DNA of 64,000 nucleotides from assembly GCA_963575745.1 (NCBI GenBank), contig CAUYUJ010014267.1, positions 10,001 through 74,000 of the forward strand, given 5' to 3'. The stretch is from Prorocentrum cordatum (taxonomy: Eukaryota > Sar > Dinophyceae > Prorocentrales > Prorocentraceae). Each line of letters begins with the position of its first letter. The stretch's first letter is position 1. Under the pieces are notes generated by a model. The model saw nothing but the letters and a program-made list of their open reading frames with translations, was not told the DNA's origin and searched no databases. The translations under genes and the position numbers were made by a program. Positions 17,701 to 23,568 of this stretch are shown here, in pieces.

Positions 17701-18726
17701 GGTGGGGGCCTTGACTTCCTGGGCGACGGGCCAGCCAGCGCCAACCCTGCCCCGTCGGGCACCCGCACGGCGCCCTCGACTCCGCCATTGAGAGCGGCAG
17801 CGCACCCACATGACAACGCCGCTCACTTTCAAGACGCTGACGAACAGGAGGATGACCTGTTCAGCTTCGGTGGGGGATCGGACGCTTTGGACGACGGACC
17901 AGCCAGCGAAAACCCTGCCCCGTCGGGCAACCTCTCGATCCCTACTGCGACTCCGTCCCCGAGAGCGACATCGCCCACATACGATGATATCGGCCACCGC
18001 CAAGACGCCGACCACGACCTGGGTGACCCCCGCGGACTGAGTGGCATAGAGGACGCACCGCCGATACCACACGCTGCCGACCATGCCGCCCTACCGAGAC
18101 GCCAACCTTCTACGCGACCGACCTCAGAGCCCTTGCACGGCATCATGATTGGTCCCACCGCGCAAACCACTCCGCCCCCCCACCGGCGGCAGCCCGCGGG
18201 GGCGGCTTCAGCCCCCCCGCAGGGCACTAAACCAGACAGGCCCTCGTGCCCCGTCCACGCTTCCATCGTTGCTGAGCGAGAGGAAGCGGCTCTCCCGACC
18301 TCTCGGGGCGTGGCCCTAGCGGCTCCAGCCCTGGGGTCGCGTGTGCCCCTCCAGTCACCCTTCAAGGGTGACGGACGACAGCGTACAGGGTGCCGCACTA
18401 CGCTAGTCCACCATTTGGACAGGCGTACCGAGGACCTCGCCTCTGTCTCGAGGCTCTCGGCTGCTGGCACTGAGCAGCCACCCCTCACCGACCGCGAAAC
18501 CGAGCTGTCCCAGGCTATGGCTGCTCTCCAGCAGAGGTGCGTTGCTCTCGCCGCGGACCTCGCCGCCGCCCAAGCTCGCCAAGGCCCTCTACTCCAGCGC
18601 CTTCACAGCGCTGGGCGAGCCTTTGCCGAGCTGCTCACGGCCTCGCCCGATGGTGCCGTGCCGTCACTCACCATCCAAGCTATGCTGTCATCGTTCCGCG
18701 GCGCTCCACCTGGTGCCCCGCGCTAA
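5740..18726 (+). CDS. Giant LINE ORF2 polyprotein: N-terminal extension, APE endonuclease, reverse transcriptase, zinc knuckle, RNase H
   Basis: About 4,328 residues counted from the first ATG (5740; another plausible start is 5830). Residues 31-47 (MWRLACSLALPSLAGA) look like a signal peptide. Hydrophobic segments lie at about 575-590 and 678-703. A possible ADP-ribosyltransferase-like pair is H1007-G-T and Y1044. A Cys-rich cluster spans about 1491-1571. The APE endonuclease covers about 2422-2693 (N2429, E2456, D2606/N2608, D2659, H2685), with the usual SDH reading K-S-H. RT covers about 3068-3350: motif A D3209 in LDRQKCFDYL, motif B GHLQGSS, motif C FVDD at D3302-D3303. The knuckle is C3641-X2-C-X8-H-X4-C3658. 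RNase H covers about 3740-3890 (D3747, E3790, D3810, D3881). The C-terminus has a 56-residue duplication. It would nick target DNA and copy the element RNA. Typical ORF2 length is 900-1,500 residues, so the extension is exceptional. Confidence 0.88.
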   Translation: MYMSMQGYLRMRADMQLLAHRSRRPPGLAIMWRLACSLALPSLAGAHPSSGGAPQHGGEVFLRHAERGTLFYLYDDSIYKYDHCTILDPIVNSTVAAGPCGNGPLGAIVSACTPLSTTTHASKSTPSVASTAVQQILDGDVDIGQARSGGFSPAVVPRYCPTGLTTPLCARGEPEEDPAFWHLMMIRARLIPCAAAWAPGEDHQDVFWAWLEDCVPYILATLHLPQYDHLFQEDSEDTTDALRQLTALDMCEDIWYRAGLDRQRTNRNLTLIQGSREYSTRYFGLLLEYQGARAQLVGPEAFTAPLPPYLSRAHALLPRGLPPPDQDALAYLADAILHHPTDMQPLVEAELAAAPMEPLNPPPPAGLAQHATGDQAADDPVPWLPQHIAASDISDTPLDSFHASDDISNISLGSVHVDDSQDDMETQDRDGTTPPGDTAQRDRDSEPHLGHTSSHSSPPNNSAQADPCAQLNDAEGVTAADATSHTTASPAHASPCSGGFSPAAALARPGHPQTAGGSTTPYTSVHRDNVTDSNPSVIGHWQADIDNDPIDDEYPDASGSHEPQHSAAASRHCGCLICLFVATYAIVIAMPYKDQIDGYLPTPSRDPSYRQRRRRKATAPGPSVPTTSRRTTTYNVTSALWATLKWTSVKLRDSVSGGATAVGVGLGGVLKWASGKLGAIATGGVVCGLLLVSAKLLAQGAVGHVGARICARALDSSTAQWCLRCCQPSRRPRDEATYTMPCTLADEHDDQHVHALRHPLLQEHYAAAVAAAVADVTTATTAAIVEVTAAVSRASSVTPRSTSPSPRDGSKSGAAYGNLPTNEDATAHGSDTEARETRECTHDSPWSIFRHADARGSSPDADTQPPRRRARYASPDRPQAPSGPGMPYTALKPPTRNLRNTIQRDPAVPVPPKSILNALYQNGFALGNSGVSTEDIKDALRLHDHPRFTHDPTLQALGPWTDIMQRPPNRLTWVLEDSGGNSGETIFPYLTWDLRQPTTDAPTVFWHGTRGDLAARLAASGGHLLPGPRREAKGRTGTNVGRTYASVHPSLAAWYAMPPHPPYSLEDDTLAWGPIALWMCEATQPPRGENRHNFVKGEAHGARLIYPRVLSLLIRMDWCAPTEAASRCRALPHAYGMGDCAHALHIAGYDHPDLREAAEAHDQEASTRRRPAIAAAWPPPQALYSPEAARVWAKQHYDTEAATRDDPNQPRPRVSLHMLQLDPKPLIDLVYTGLQAVPVRGHPDARGSRPSGSSPGAASGPPRTYKSGTALAHSPDRSSTSSGADERRTPSLISAAAALARGRARPRRSASRSSRQSGGNSTSDNSGIETWEHIETEEEPTAYHVLAYHVRDVRTRVNAPGIEVWLDPGDHHDGAYLPWGTTVMGHRVIDPAVAGRDGWVILHHDHGDTTTKLWAPTQVHVKADDTWRTVMVPADMGPQWIRCHAEDARLPAEVVRTTGQSWFADVWPLWDRPRPHPDDPGTNEHALPPLPGRWSCLQCRFQCCQYCAARRNTQLGTSGQPTCPDCARSGLRTLMDWSTDYSCNSWTCAYSTNNRDSDTCCLSSRCPHPPSPHSLLDVRATGMPPHILARQFGNAPALHDLKEPPRAPSGPGGEPPQPGQAGYQGQWYFPPQPRRVPRQGLPDGTRRPPGFTGTGMPEEPFPDQPLWREGYVLFSPHQALKEEFTFNKTVRRPYSLAITNMYRDRVTVRTVCESIAERIHTTRTRWRDVVLYWDAEGGPGPQALDYDMRLCDAMVSRATTEAELNHDRSNRGSFCLYGPAHQRAVNITAISEPQNIDYMEHVRRYSPVGGTYPDHAFEHVYRGWQRPDVPTILPDTRPLSRADWQRHQQHQQRIQQRDQRDAGQPGTPRYRSPARVPTGGNTAYDGVAAYYRGPIGARPAAAGAAASSYGHAPHARVHPAVIGYPRAPVQALPRATSPVPGSTRAWGHYSGRHDGTSSNQPAVITPAASAQGAATNRGRTGRPEGWRDANVRAWQPRQHTPPPNVAAALRPAQAKPAPPERERQPLAPLVLTYIQAHHSASPRHSEGSAHHVSPRPDAVDPDQATATAEGGTSASRQPSPSPCAAPIRSPSRADSERANAQATSPRDRHTGGRVPRSRTCSRHSSRKAPGSSTSSPPRETQADGRAPEVVPRFGASVIEPGQVDLEPTPSTDHEPPLPTRVIAPIDEAPTFDPFKNKYRVKNLVAGFGGGSPLSPQSRGGAPATSAAAAAAAAPRGISPVRNVGLTAAGMDEAQRQASDRAARAVPPDAAHQDTDGAGAPPQDGPAVSRAQYMRVRCAAAAPSRRRWFAFAFVFGRTDRGVASLSLCCRLTSPPLVPYGTGVRRIFRDSFTDVYEPPLAQCRPCPAYTSGLTAASAPVKLIHRNAMSSYCGQAFYLGEGQADLHRAGRANPSSTDGDGPGRSIHLVSLNITSLSANWPTITALGVDHNAAVIALQETRHAKPTRQAIATSAANPHHGGYHASLGPDLDLARAQRRAAHGGTDHTVVGNTGASGGVAILSKDAIVDSTVDDTAPCIVALKAKKRWHEVFLPLCTQHRRRRRRNNHGPAGIYIASLYGIAGGDSTDLFRLADCAAARVGSAPYFICMDANTNIDDNPHLLHMLQHGWFNVAEGTPDHTMHTYGNIPDWDRVTKCPRTSRIDYIIANQAARSLVTDFCYLRDLPAKSHVGLQVTLDLSRLDHTARRLLAPTPYPPNDGAHEGHELQALGTLIAGRYQDRMEQADTRDDVERMFALANEASHEYHLTRLRDLPPPPPDHPKKKPPTMHGLTPMFEERPVVPRAFPTYGASTIHMNRLRKLHRQLCELRFIGQHHHLDCRAIPPYLAQRIDCTWTAARLLCHKLRPTVLLDFPEAWTPDEPAPHGEHLDVLIQHLDLELARRANRAKAERIKIWAEGVREPSGRKAAIYARAADSSPTAYLRTPTTPDDTQLHCDTNAFKPDKASTDDSDADTEAGGFSPSDGSSPDTDNDEDHTREPPPAQVPDILPANAIVANTKDMLKLMVDTWEPILGRYRARAGHDAEAMPTWADFYDEYRQELPTPSPATPFHLTDDQLIHFIRTRSPRRAGGLDGWTTKEAKELPDDILRLFASVLRAMQRTGTIPEPLLHVPNPCLRKGRGELPTDQRLLSVLSVWMYAWEAPAYRSLTDWRKGWTHATSFGAVPKATIGDVSTSLALRIEHARALLLPLAGAALDRQKCFDYLITDICLNLALHAGCPQDIVTVRRNFYSRHKRYIRMNGAYSKELARTNGHLQGSSWSLDDIKLLMCVWTKRQHRYVPRSLSTTFVDDSNSTTHTAPELQKSLDETAKFDRFSGQRIHPGKVAGWALTDELHAAVTQLTLAERPLRVVDSFKLVGSYINAEAAPAPAALNLTATADARVRRATSRLPRIGKLPSPMLIKARHARSLAASVCTTGTDIQAPSGPVKTAYNHALKAAIRPKGNRWVEFWTLMAVCVPGHALEIDAITQREVFLCLRRQVNRDATLCGLVRDLQHHVQTLFGGGPVGRLVQTLQQLRWTWPTFGIMYDDWGCQISWLNLPQNAFLHMLRASQRRAFLRKIKPRRHDLGHLASVRQGLDLFASTWLARTKGAAKCNAWQLALLLNYLSGGDHTQQRRSRSNTSADPSPICRYCDEEEETQEHTVRDCKCWARERVPLTTLISDEQWARLPPHTRHCGLFDEDPALLDLQADLARDPLPQPIPRPPPEGDPAASAQDSYTTYLDHDTGWTWVYAATDGACTNQAIPLLARAGYGVYYGIDHRMNYSARVHGITQNAQLAETLAIVHLTACAERPVHVFVDNQAVVDGFQSIIDGHSPPQGTHVELWEKIHRCVMAKPNMFRVEKIASHLGDMGIDLGLIGPIAEEFNRQADALATTAARTHNLPDDIVEAAKTRHRQATVLHGVAVAIYERRHRTLPLPHRRAGFTAAELNKMEPNPLLSDQAPPAAGPDIPQNPDELWAEAQRAIFDEQEDDPFGFGGGLDFLGDGPASANPAPSGTRTAPSTPPLRAAAHPHDNAAHFQDADEQEDDLFSFGGGSDALDDGPASENPAPSGNLSIPTATPSPRATSPTYDDIGHRQDADHDLGDPRGLSGIEDAPPIPHAADHAALPRRQPSTRPTSEPLHGIMIGPTAQTTPPPHRRQPAGAASAPPQGTKPDRPSCPVHASIVAEREEAALPTSRGVALAAPALGSRVPLQSPFKGDGRQRTGCRTTLVHHLDRRTEDLASVSRLSAAGTEQPPLTDRETELSQAMAALQQRCVALAADLAAAQARQGPLLQRLHSAGRAFAELLTASPDGAVPSLTIQAMLSSFRGAPPGAPR
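5878..5896 (+). other. Bulged-C TTCA stem-loop 3 (in ORF2)
   Basis: Outer CACC/GGTG (4 bp, with two further pairs beyond an A-C mismatch), bulged C at 5882, inner GTC/GGC as in stem-loop 1, loop TTCA. The shortest outer stem of the set; codons read S-S-G-G. Confidence 0.6.
6179..6203 (+). other. Bulged-C TTCA stem-loop 4
   Basis: Outer arms GCAGTGG and CCGCTGT form 7 pairs with two T-G wobbles. Bulged C at 6186, inner GGC/GCC, loop TTCA. GGFSP phase. Confidence 0.8.
7225..7251 (+). other. Bulged-C TTCA stem-loop 5
   Basis: Outer arms TGCAGTGG and CCGCTGCA, 8 pairs. Bulged C at 7233, inner GGC/GCC, loop TTCA. It shares a 22-nt core with stem-loop 4 about 1.05 kb upstream. Confidence 0.8.
8373..8393 (+). 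other. Bulged-C TTCA stem-loop 6, inner stem swapped
   Basis: Outer CCAGG/CCTGG, bulged C at 8378, inner arms GCC and GGC (swapped relative to most copies), loop TTCA. Pairing is kept by compensatory change. Codons read A-P-S-G-P. Confidence 0.8.
8690..9090 (+). other. Possible ADP-ribosyltransferase-like domain inside ORF2
   Basis: The translated stretch has FWHGTRGDLAARLAASGG, then about 36 residues after the His a GRTYASVHPSLAAWYA segment, then KGEAHGARLIYPRV. The His-Gly-Thr and Tyr-x-Ser spacing followed by a later Glu resembles the H-Y-E layout of ADP-ribosyltransferase folds (PARP/KptA-like). This is motif-level resemblance only. Confidence 0.35.
9485..9509 (+). other. Bulged-C stem-loop 7, TCCA loop
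   Basis: Outer arms GCCCCAG and CTGGGGC, 7 bp. Bulged C at 9492, inner GGC/GCC, loop TCCA. A near-identical copy in another codon phase is stem-loop 14. Confidence 0.75.
10210..10445 (+). other. Cysteine-rich, zinc-finger-like segment of ORF2
   Basis: Translation gives WSCLQCRFQCCQYC, then CPDC, then YSCNSWTCAY and DTCCLSSRC. Fourteen Cys lie within about 75 residues as CxxC pairs, consistent with metal binding. It matches no named finger that I can identify and lies upstream of the endonuclease, where some LINEs carry nucleic-acid-binding fingers. Confidence 0.5.
10549..10579 (+). other. Bulged-C TTCA stem-loop 8
   Basis: Outer arm CCCCCCCGAG pairs with CCCGGGGGGG apart from one A-C mismatch. 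Bulged C at 10559, inner GCC/GGC, loop TTCA. Codons read R-A-P-S-G-P. Confidence 0.7.
11633..11655 (+). other. Bulged-C TTCA stem-loop 9
   Basis: Outer CCCCTG/CAGGGG (6 bp), bulged C at 11639, inner GGC/GCC, loop TTCA. Translated as AASAQ, a different codon phase from the GGFSP copies. Confidence 0.8.
12595..12894 (+). other. UTR-like segment inside ORF2, upstream of an internal ATG
   Basis: The frame stays open, but composition changes to T/C-rich (TCGCCTCCCTCTCCCTCTGC and similar) and the translated stretch is Cys/Ser/Phe-rich and unlike its neighbours. It resembles the ORF1-ORF2 spacer. An in-frame ATG at 12895 (MSSYCGQAF) follows and lies 35-40 residues before the endonuclease, so the catalytic region may be made as a separate ~1,940-residue protein. 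Confidence 0.4.
12851..12874 (+). other. Bulged-C TTCA stem-loop 10
   Basis: Outer arms TGACGG and CCGGTCA, 6 pairs with an extra bulged G at 12871. Bulged C at 12857, inner GGC/GCC, loop TTCA. It sits just before the internal ATG at 12895. Confidence 0.65.
14647..14667 (+). other. Bulged-C TTCA stem-loop 11
   Basis: Outer GCTGG/CCAGC (5 bp), bulged C at 14652, inner GGC/GCC, loop TTCA. Located in the linker between endonuclease and RT. Confidence 0.8.
16899..16919 (+). other. Bulged-C TTCA stem-loop 12
   Basis: Outer TCCTG/CAGGA (5 bp), bulged C at 16904, inner GGC/GCC, loop TTCA. In the linker between zinc knuckle and RNase H. It shares a 19-nt core with stem-loop 9. Confidence 0.8.
17671..18010 (+). 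repeat. 168-bp in-frame tandem duplication in the ORF2 C-terminus
   Basis: Two units start at 17671 and 17839. Each encodes DEQEDD, then an F-G-rich patch (FGFGGG or FSFGGG), then GPAS and NPAPSG. The 168-nt period keeps the frame (56 residues). The second unit is diverged. Function unknown; an acidic, Phe/Gly-rich tail could be a protein-interaction segment. Confidence 0.85.
18196..18220 (+). other. Bulged-C TTCA stem-loop 13
   Basis: Outer arms GCGGGGG and CCCCCGC, 7 perfect pairs. Bulged C at 18203, inner GGC/GCC, loop TTCA. AASAP phase. Confidence 0.85.
18314..18336 (+). other. Bulged-C stem-loop 14, TCCA loop
   Basis: Outer CCCTAG/CTGGGG, 6 pairs including a T-G. Bulged C at 18320, inner GGC/GCC, loop TCCA. 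Nearly the same sequence as stem-loop 7 but read in another codon phase. Confidence 0.7.
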
Positions 18727-19256
<530 letters not shown>

Positions 19257-19259
19257 TCG

Positions 19260-19905
19260 CACGCTTCGTGGCGGTTGCGCCCGCATGGCATCGCCACCCC
19301 GCTTAGGCGCACCCCTCACACGCTTCGTGGCCCCATAGGGAGCTCCACCCAAGGCGCCAGTAGCTGCGCCGGCATGCCACCGTCTCCCTTGTTTGGCGCA
19401 CCCCTCACACCCTTCGTGGCCCCATTGGGAGCTCCACCCAAGGCCCCAGCGGTTACGCTCTCAAGCCGCCATCACCCCTTTTTGGCGCACCCCTCAGGCG
19501 CTTCGTGGCCCCATGAGGAAGCTCCGTGTAGGCCCCAATGGCTGCGCCCGCATGCCCTCCCCACCACATTTTGGCCTCACACATTTGTTGTCTCCACAAA
19601 CCATTCTGGGCCACCCCTCACGCGCTTCGTGGCCCCATGGGAGCTCCACTCACGGCCCCAATGGCAGGAATCGCATGCGTGACCGTTCCGATTTCGGCAC
19701 ACCCGTCGCACGCTCCGTGGCCACATAGGGAGCTCCGCCGAAGGCCCCAGAGGCGAGAAACGCATTCGTGACCGCGCCTATTTCGGCACACTCCTCACGT
19801 TTCGTGGCCCCCTCAGGAGCTCCACCGGATGCCCCACCAGCAGGAATCGCGTGCGTGACCGCGCCCATGTGGGCGCGCCCCTCGCACGTTTCGTAGACTT
19901 GCAGG
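19260..19905 (+). repeat. 89-bp tandem minisatellite, about 7 units
   Basis: Units start with GGCGCACCCCTCAC at 19306, 19395 and 19484, with diverged starts at 19573/19609, 19696, 19785 and 19872, giving spacings of 87-89 bp apart from one 36-bp insertion. Shared blocks include CGCTTCGTGGCCCCAT, GGGAGCTCCAC and GGCCCCA. A partial unit abuts the CT tract on the left. Confidence 0.9.
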
Positions 19906-20149
19906 CCACGCCGCCTGCTGCTCCCCAGAGCCGGGCCGACAGACGCTCTGATCAGCCCTGATGGGCTACATCCAGAGGTAACCCGTTGCGGCGAATTGTG
20001 GCGACCCCATCAGCAACGTCGCTCCGTCCTCCTCACGCACGCCTTGGTCAGTTTGCTCGCCCCTCCCTTAGTCTCCACCTGCCTTGCGGTGCTCGCAGCT
20101 GTATATGGTTGGGTCCTTCGCCAGGCTGATGGTTGAGGATATTTGCAGC
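19906..20149. other. No feature seen
   Basis: Unique-looking GC-rich sequence between two minisatellite fields, with no convincing open frame or structure. Confidence 0.4.
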
Positions 20150-20480
20150 GAAACGCCCCACCACACCAAGTCGATATCCAACGCCCGAGCTCAGCAGTTC
20201 AATGTTCGAAGGATGTCTCAGGCCAAAGTCTCGTTTTTGAGAACCGACGTCGAACACACCACTCGTACAACATCCCCATGATGTGAGGATGTCTGAGACA
20301 AAACGCACCCAAGCCATGTTGGATATCCGACGCCCGACCTCCAACATTTCATTGTTCTGAGGATGTATCAGGCTAAAGCTGTTTGTTTTCTCCTGAGAAT
20401 ATCTCTGACGAAAGCTTCATGTTTGGAAATTGTCGTCCCAAAGATTACGTGCGGCTCCCCATGTTGGAAATCCAACGCCC
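20150..20480 (-). repeat. Inverted, diverged copies of the 64-bp minisatellite
   Basis: GGATGTCTCAGGCC near 20212, GAGGATGTCTGAGAC near 20285, GAGGATGTATCAGGC near 20354 and GAGAATATCTCTGAC near 20394 are the reverse complement of the GAGACATCCTCGCAAC word that starts units at 21.6-22.8 kb. The first three are spaced about 70 bp. CAACGCCC also recurs. Confidence 0.6.
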
Positions 20481-20819
20481 CAGTGGGCATGTGAAAGCAC
20501 GCCCTCCTCGCGTGCGCCGCCCTGCGCGCACGCCTTTCCACGCGCAGAGAATCCGGCGCTTCTAACACGGACACCCTTTGAGGGCCCCGTTGTCGCCAGG
20601 AAGACACGAAAATTCGGTCCAAGCGCATGCGCGACGAGACGCGTGTTGGGGACCCCCGTTCAGCACACTTATGTATCACGTGCCCAAGTCCGACGCCACC
20701 TGGTCGGCACCTGCGCTGGTTGGTCACCAGCGGCCCGCACACTACAAGGGAGCATTGCGGCAGAAACACACCGCACTCATGTCGAAACTCCTGGGCGGAT
20801 TTGTGTGCGTCCGCTCTTG

Positions 20820-21140
20820 CGCTGGCATGCGCGTGCACGCCGCGCACGTGCCCGCCATGTGCGGGCCGTCTGGGCTGGGTGTCCCACTGTGCATGCGCCC
20901 AGTGGGCATGCGCAGGGTCATGTGCGGTGTGCTTGGTGGATCATGTGCCTGCACATGCTGGCGCACATGCCCGCACATCCTTGCACGTGCGGAAGGTGCG
21001 GCATCTGCCAGCGGCACATGCACGCGCATGTTTGGGCAATCTTCCTTCGGATGACCGCGCAGGCCCGCACGTGCTCCCACATGCGTTGAAACGCTCGTCC
21101 GCACATGCTCGCATATGCCGACGCACATGCCGTCGAAGTT
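20820..21140. repeat. Cluster of GCACATGC/GCACGTGC words
   Basis: Short self-complementary words (GCACATG, CATGTGC, GCACGTGC) recur at irregular spacing over about 300 bp. It is not a regular array; open frames here are compositional. Confidence 0.5.
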
Positions 21141-21604
21141 GTCTGGGTTCCTTAGAAGAGTTTCCATTATTCCGTGGCCTTTCGCAGAGTTTCTTCGGGC
21201 TCGCCAGGGCTACCCAAAGCTTGATGCGGCCATGATGGGATCCGGTGCACATGCTGAGAGAGCTTGCGCGCTGGACTCGCCCACTGCTGATGGGAGCTGT
21301 TCCTCGCCCGCGGGCCACATCTACATGCTTCACCTTTTGGTCGTCGTCCAGTGGCCGCGCAGGGTTTGTTGGCGCGGTCTGTTCAACTCTCTTTCCCTCG
21401 CGCCTGCTCGGCTCGGCCTGGAGAGCAGGAGGGAGAGGAGGAAAAACGGAGGAAAGGAATCATATTGAGGGGGGATAGAAGGGAGGACATGCAGGAGTAC
21501 GAGGAGGAGCAGGCGTGCGCAACTCGCATCTCGGACGGCATCCCCTTGAAGAACATCCAGGGAGAGGGGGGGAAAAGAATGCCGAGGAAGAGGAGGCCCG
21601 TTTC

Positions 21605-22040
21605 GCGTGGGACATCAGACACCATGGGTCCGAGATGTTTTGGCTTGAGGTGATCTGCCCCGAGTAGCTTGGGACATCGCTACACTTCTGGGTCCCACGA
21701 TGCGATTATTCTAGCGTTCTGGCCCGTTTTGCGAGAGACGTCCTCAGAATCCTGGGCTCCGAGATGCCTTGGCTTTGGGCGATCTGGCCGGTTTCGCACG
21801 GGGCATCCCCAAAGTTCTGGATTCCAAGATGCGGCTCTGAAAGTGGTCTGGCACGTCTCGCGTGAGACACCTTCGGAGCTTGGGGTTCCAAGATAGTTCG
21901 AATTGAGATGATCTTATCCGATTTGCCTGGGGCATCCTCATAATTCTGGGTTCCAAGATGCGGTTCTTAAGCGTTCCGGCCCGTTCCGCGTGAGACACCA
22001 TGGGAGCTCGGGGCGTCGAGAAGACGGGATTCAAGAAAGC
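21605..22040 (+). repeat. 64-bp minisatellite, diverged block of about 7 units
   Basis: Unit starts (GGGACATC, GAGACGTCC, GGGGCATCC, GAGACACC and similar) fall at about 21608, 21672, 21736, 21801, 21865, 21930 and 21993, a 62-65 bp period. Each is followed by a TGGGTTCCAAGATGCG-like block. Confidence 0.85.
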
Positions 22041-22304
22041 GCGCATGGACTTCCTGGGCTCGCACAGGGTCGTCCGCCATCTTTACAGCACGACCGCTTG
22101 CTTAGGGCGGCCACCGGCGAGCTCGGCCTGTGTGCCATGGTTTCGCGGGGCATGCGCGGGGCGTGCAAAAATGCCAGGGCCAGCCAGGCCGGGAGCGGCC
22201 CCGATTCACCCGGCGCCCAGCCCACGCCCTGCGCAGGCGCGCGCAGCGCTTCCGCTGCCCGCGGTCGCCGCCAGGAACGGGGCGCTGGAGCGGTGGTCCA
22301 GCCA
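22041..22304. other. Segment interrupting the 64-bp array
   Basis: GC-rich, non-repetitive 264 bp between the two halves of the minisatellite, probably an insertion or unrelated spacer. No gene recognised. Confidence 0.4.
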
Positions 22305-22765
22305 TGCTCGCCCGAGACATCCTCGCAACTCCGTGTTCCGAGATGCCCTGAGCCCACGTGGTCGGGCCAGCTCGCCTGAGACATCCTCGCATCTCTGGGT
22401 TCCGAGATTCCCTGAGCTGAGATGGTCAAGCCATTTCGGCCTGAGACATGTTCGCCTCTCTGACCTCGGAAATGCCAGGAGCTGAGGTGTTCAGGCCATC
22501 CTCCCTTGAGACATCTTCGCAACTCTGAATTCGGAGATGCCCTGCCCCATGGTGGTCCAGCCACGATCGCCTCAGACATCCTCGCATTTCTGGGTTCCGA
22601 GTGCCCTGAGTTCAGGTGGACAGGCAATTGTGGCCTAAGACATCCTCGCAACTCTGACCTCGGAGACGCCTTGCCCCATGATGGTCTGGCCTGTTTCGCT
22701 TGAAACATCCTCGCAACTCGGGGTTCCGAGATGCCCTGAGCTCAGGTGGTCAGGATGGCGTACCC
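22305..22765 (+). repeat. 64-bp minisatellite, conserved block of 7 units
   Basis: Units start with YGAGACATCCTCGCAAC at about 22312, 22376, 22441, 22505, 22570, 22635 and 22699 and carry TTCCGAGATGCCCTGAG followed by GTGGTC. They are closer to one another than those of the upstream block. Confidence 0.9.
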
Positions 22766-23568
22766 CCCTCCTCCCGCACAGCCTTAGCGGCGGCAGGCAA
22801 GCTGAACACGCTGCAGGAGTTCTGGGGCGGCAAGAAGAGCCAGGGCTTCGCGGTGGCCCCGCCCGGATCAGGAGGAAGAGGGCGATGCGTCAGAGGAGGA
22901 AAATGCACCCATGTTTTAGATTTTTCCTCGTTTTCCCCTTCTTGGGCCGCCTGGAAGGCCCTCGTCGCCACCGCTGAATTCGCCTCGAAATCCTGATCAG
23001 AACGCACCCCTGGTTCCCACAATGACAGGACGGAACGAGGGGGTGAGGAGGAAGGGCAGCAAGAGCAGTACTCAGGATTAGGGGGTCACTGCCGTATAGC
23101 ACCAGCACATGTCAGTGCATGGGGAGAGGTGGTGTTCTGGATGTGCGGCATAATTAGGGGAATGTATCACACGCAGCGTCGAGATTACTGCCCACCTGCC
23201 ATTAATCCGCGCCTTGATCTACAGCGTGCGCTAAGGGAAGTGCTTGTTGCTGAACTATTCGCTCTCTCCCCTTTCGTTCCTTCTTTAGTCCGTGATCATG
23301 CTTCACATGGTTGCCACACATCGGCATTTAACATTAGTTGGTCTGCTGTTATCGCGCACGTTTAGGCACAGCAGGCCGCGGCTTCTTGGTTGGGAAAATT
23401 GGAGGAGAAACGCAAGGAGGAGGAACTGTTGCCTCTGTCTCTCGTTCGTTCGCTCTCCTTTGTGTTCTCTCTCTCTCTCTCTATATATATATACACATAT
23501 GTTCATCCTTCCCTCTGCTCTATATACCTGTGTGTATGTATCTGCGCATGTGTGTTTATATACACACA
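22766..23568. other. No gene seen; small CT/TA microsatellite
   Basis: Mixed-composition sequence. CTCTCTCTCT followed by TATATATATACACATATG lies at about 23467-23500. No open frame with a recognisable product. Confidence 0.4.
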
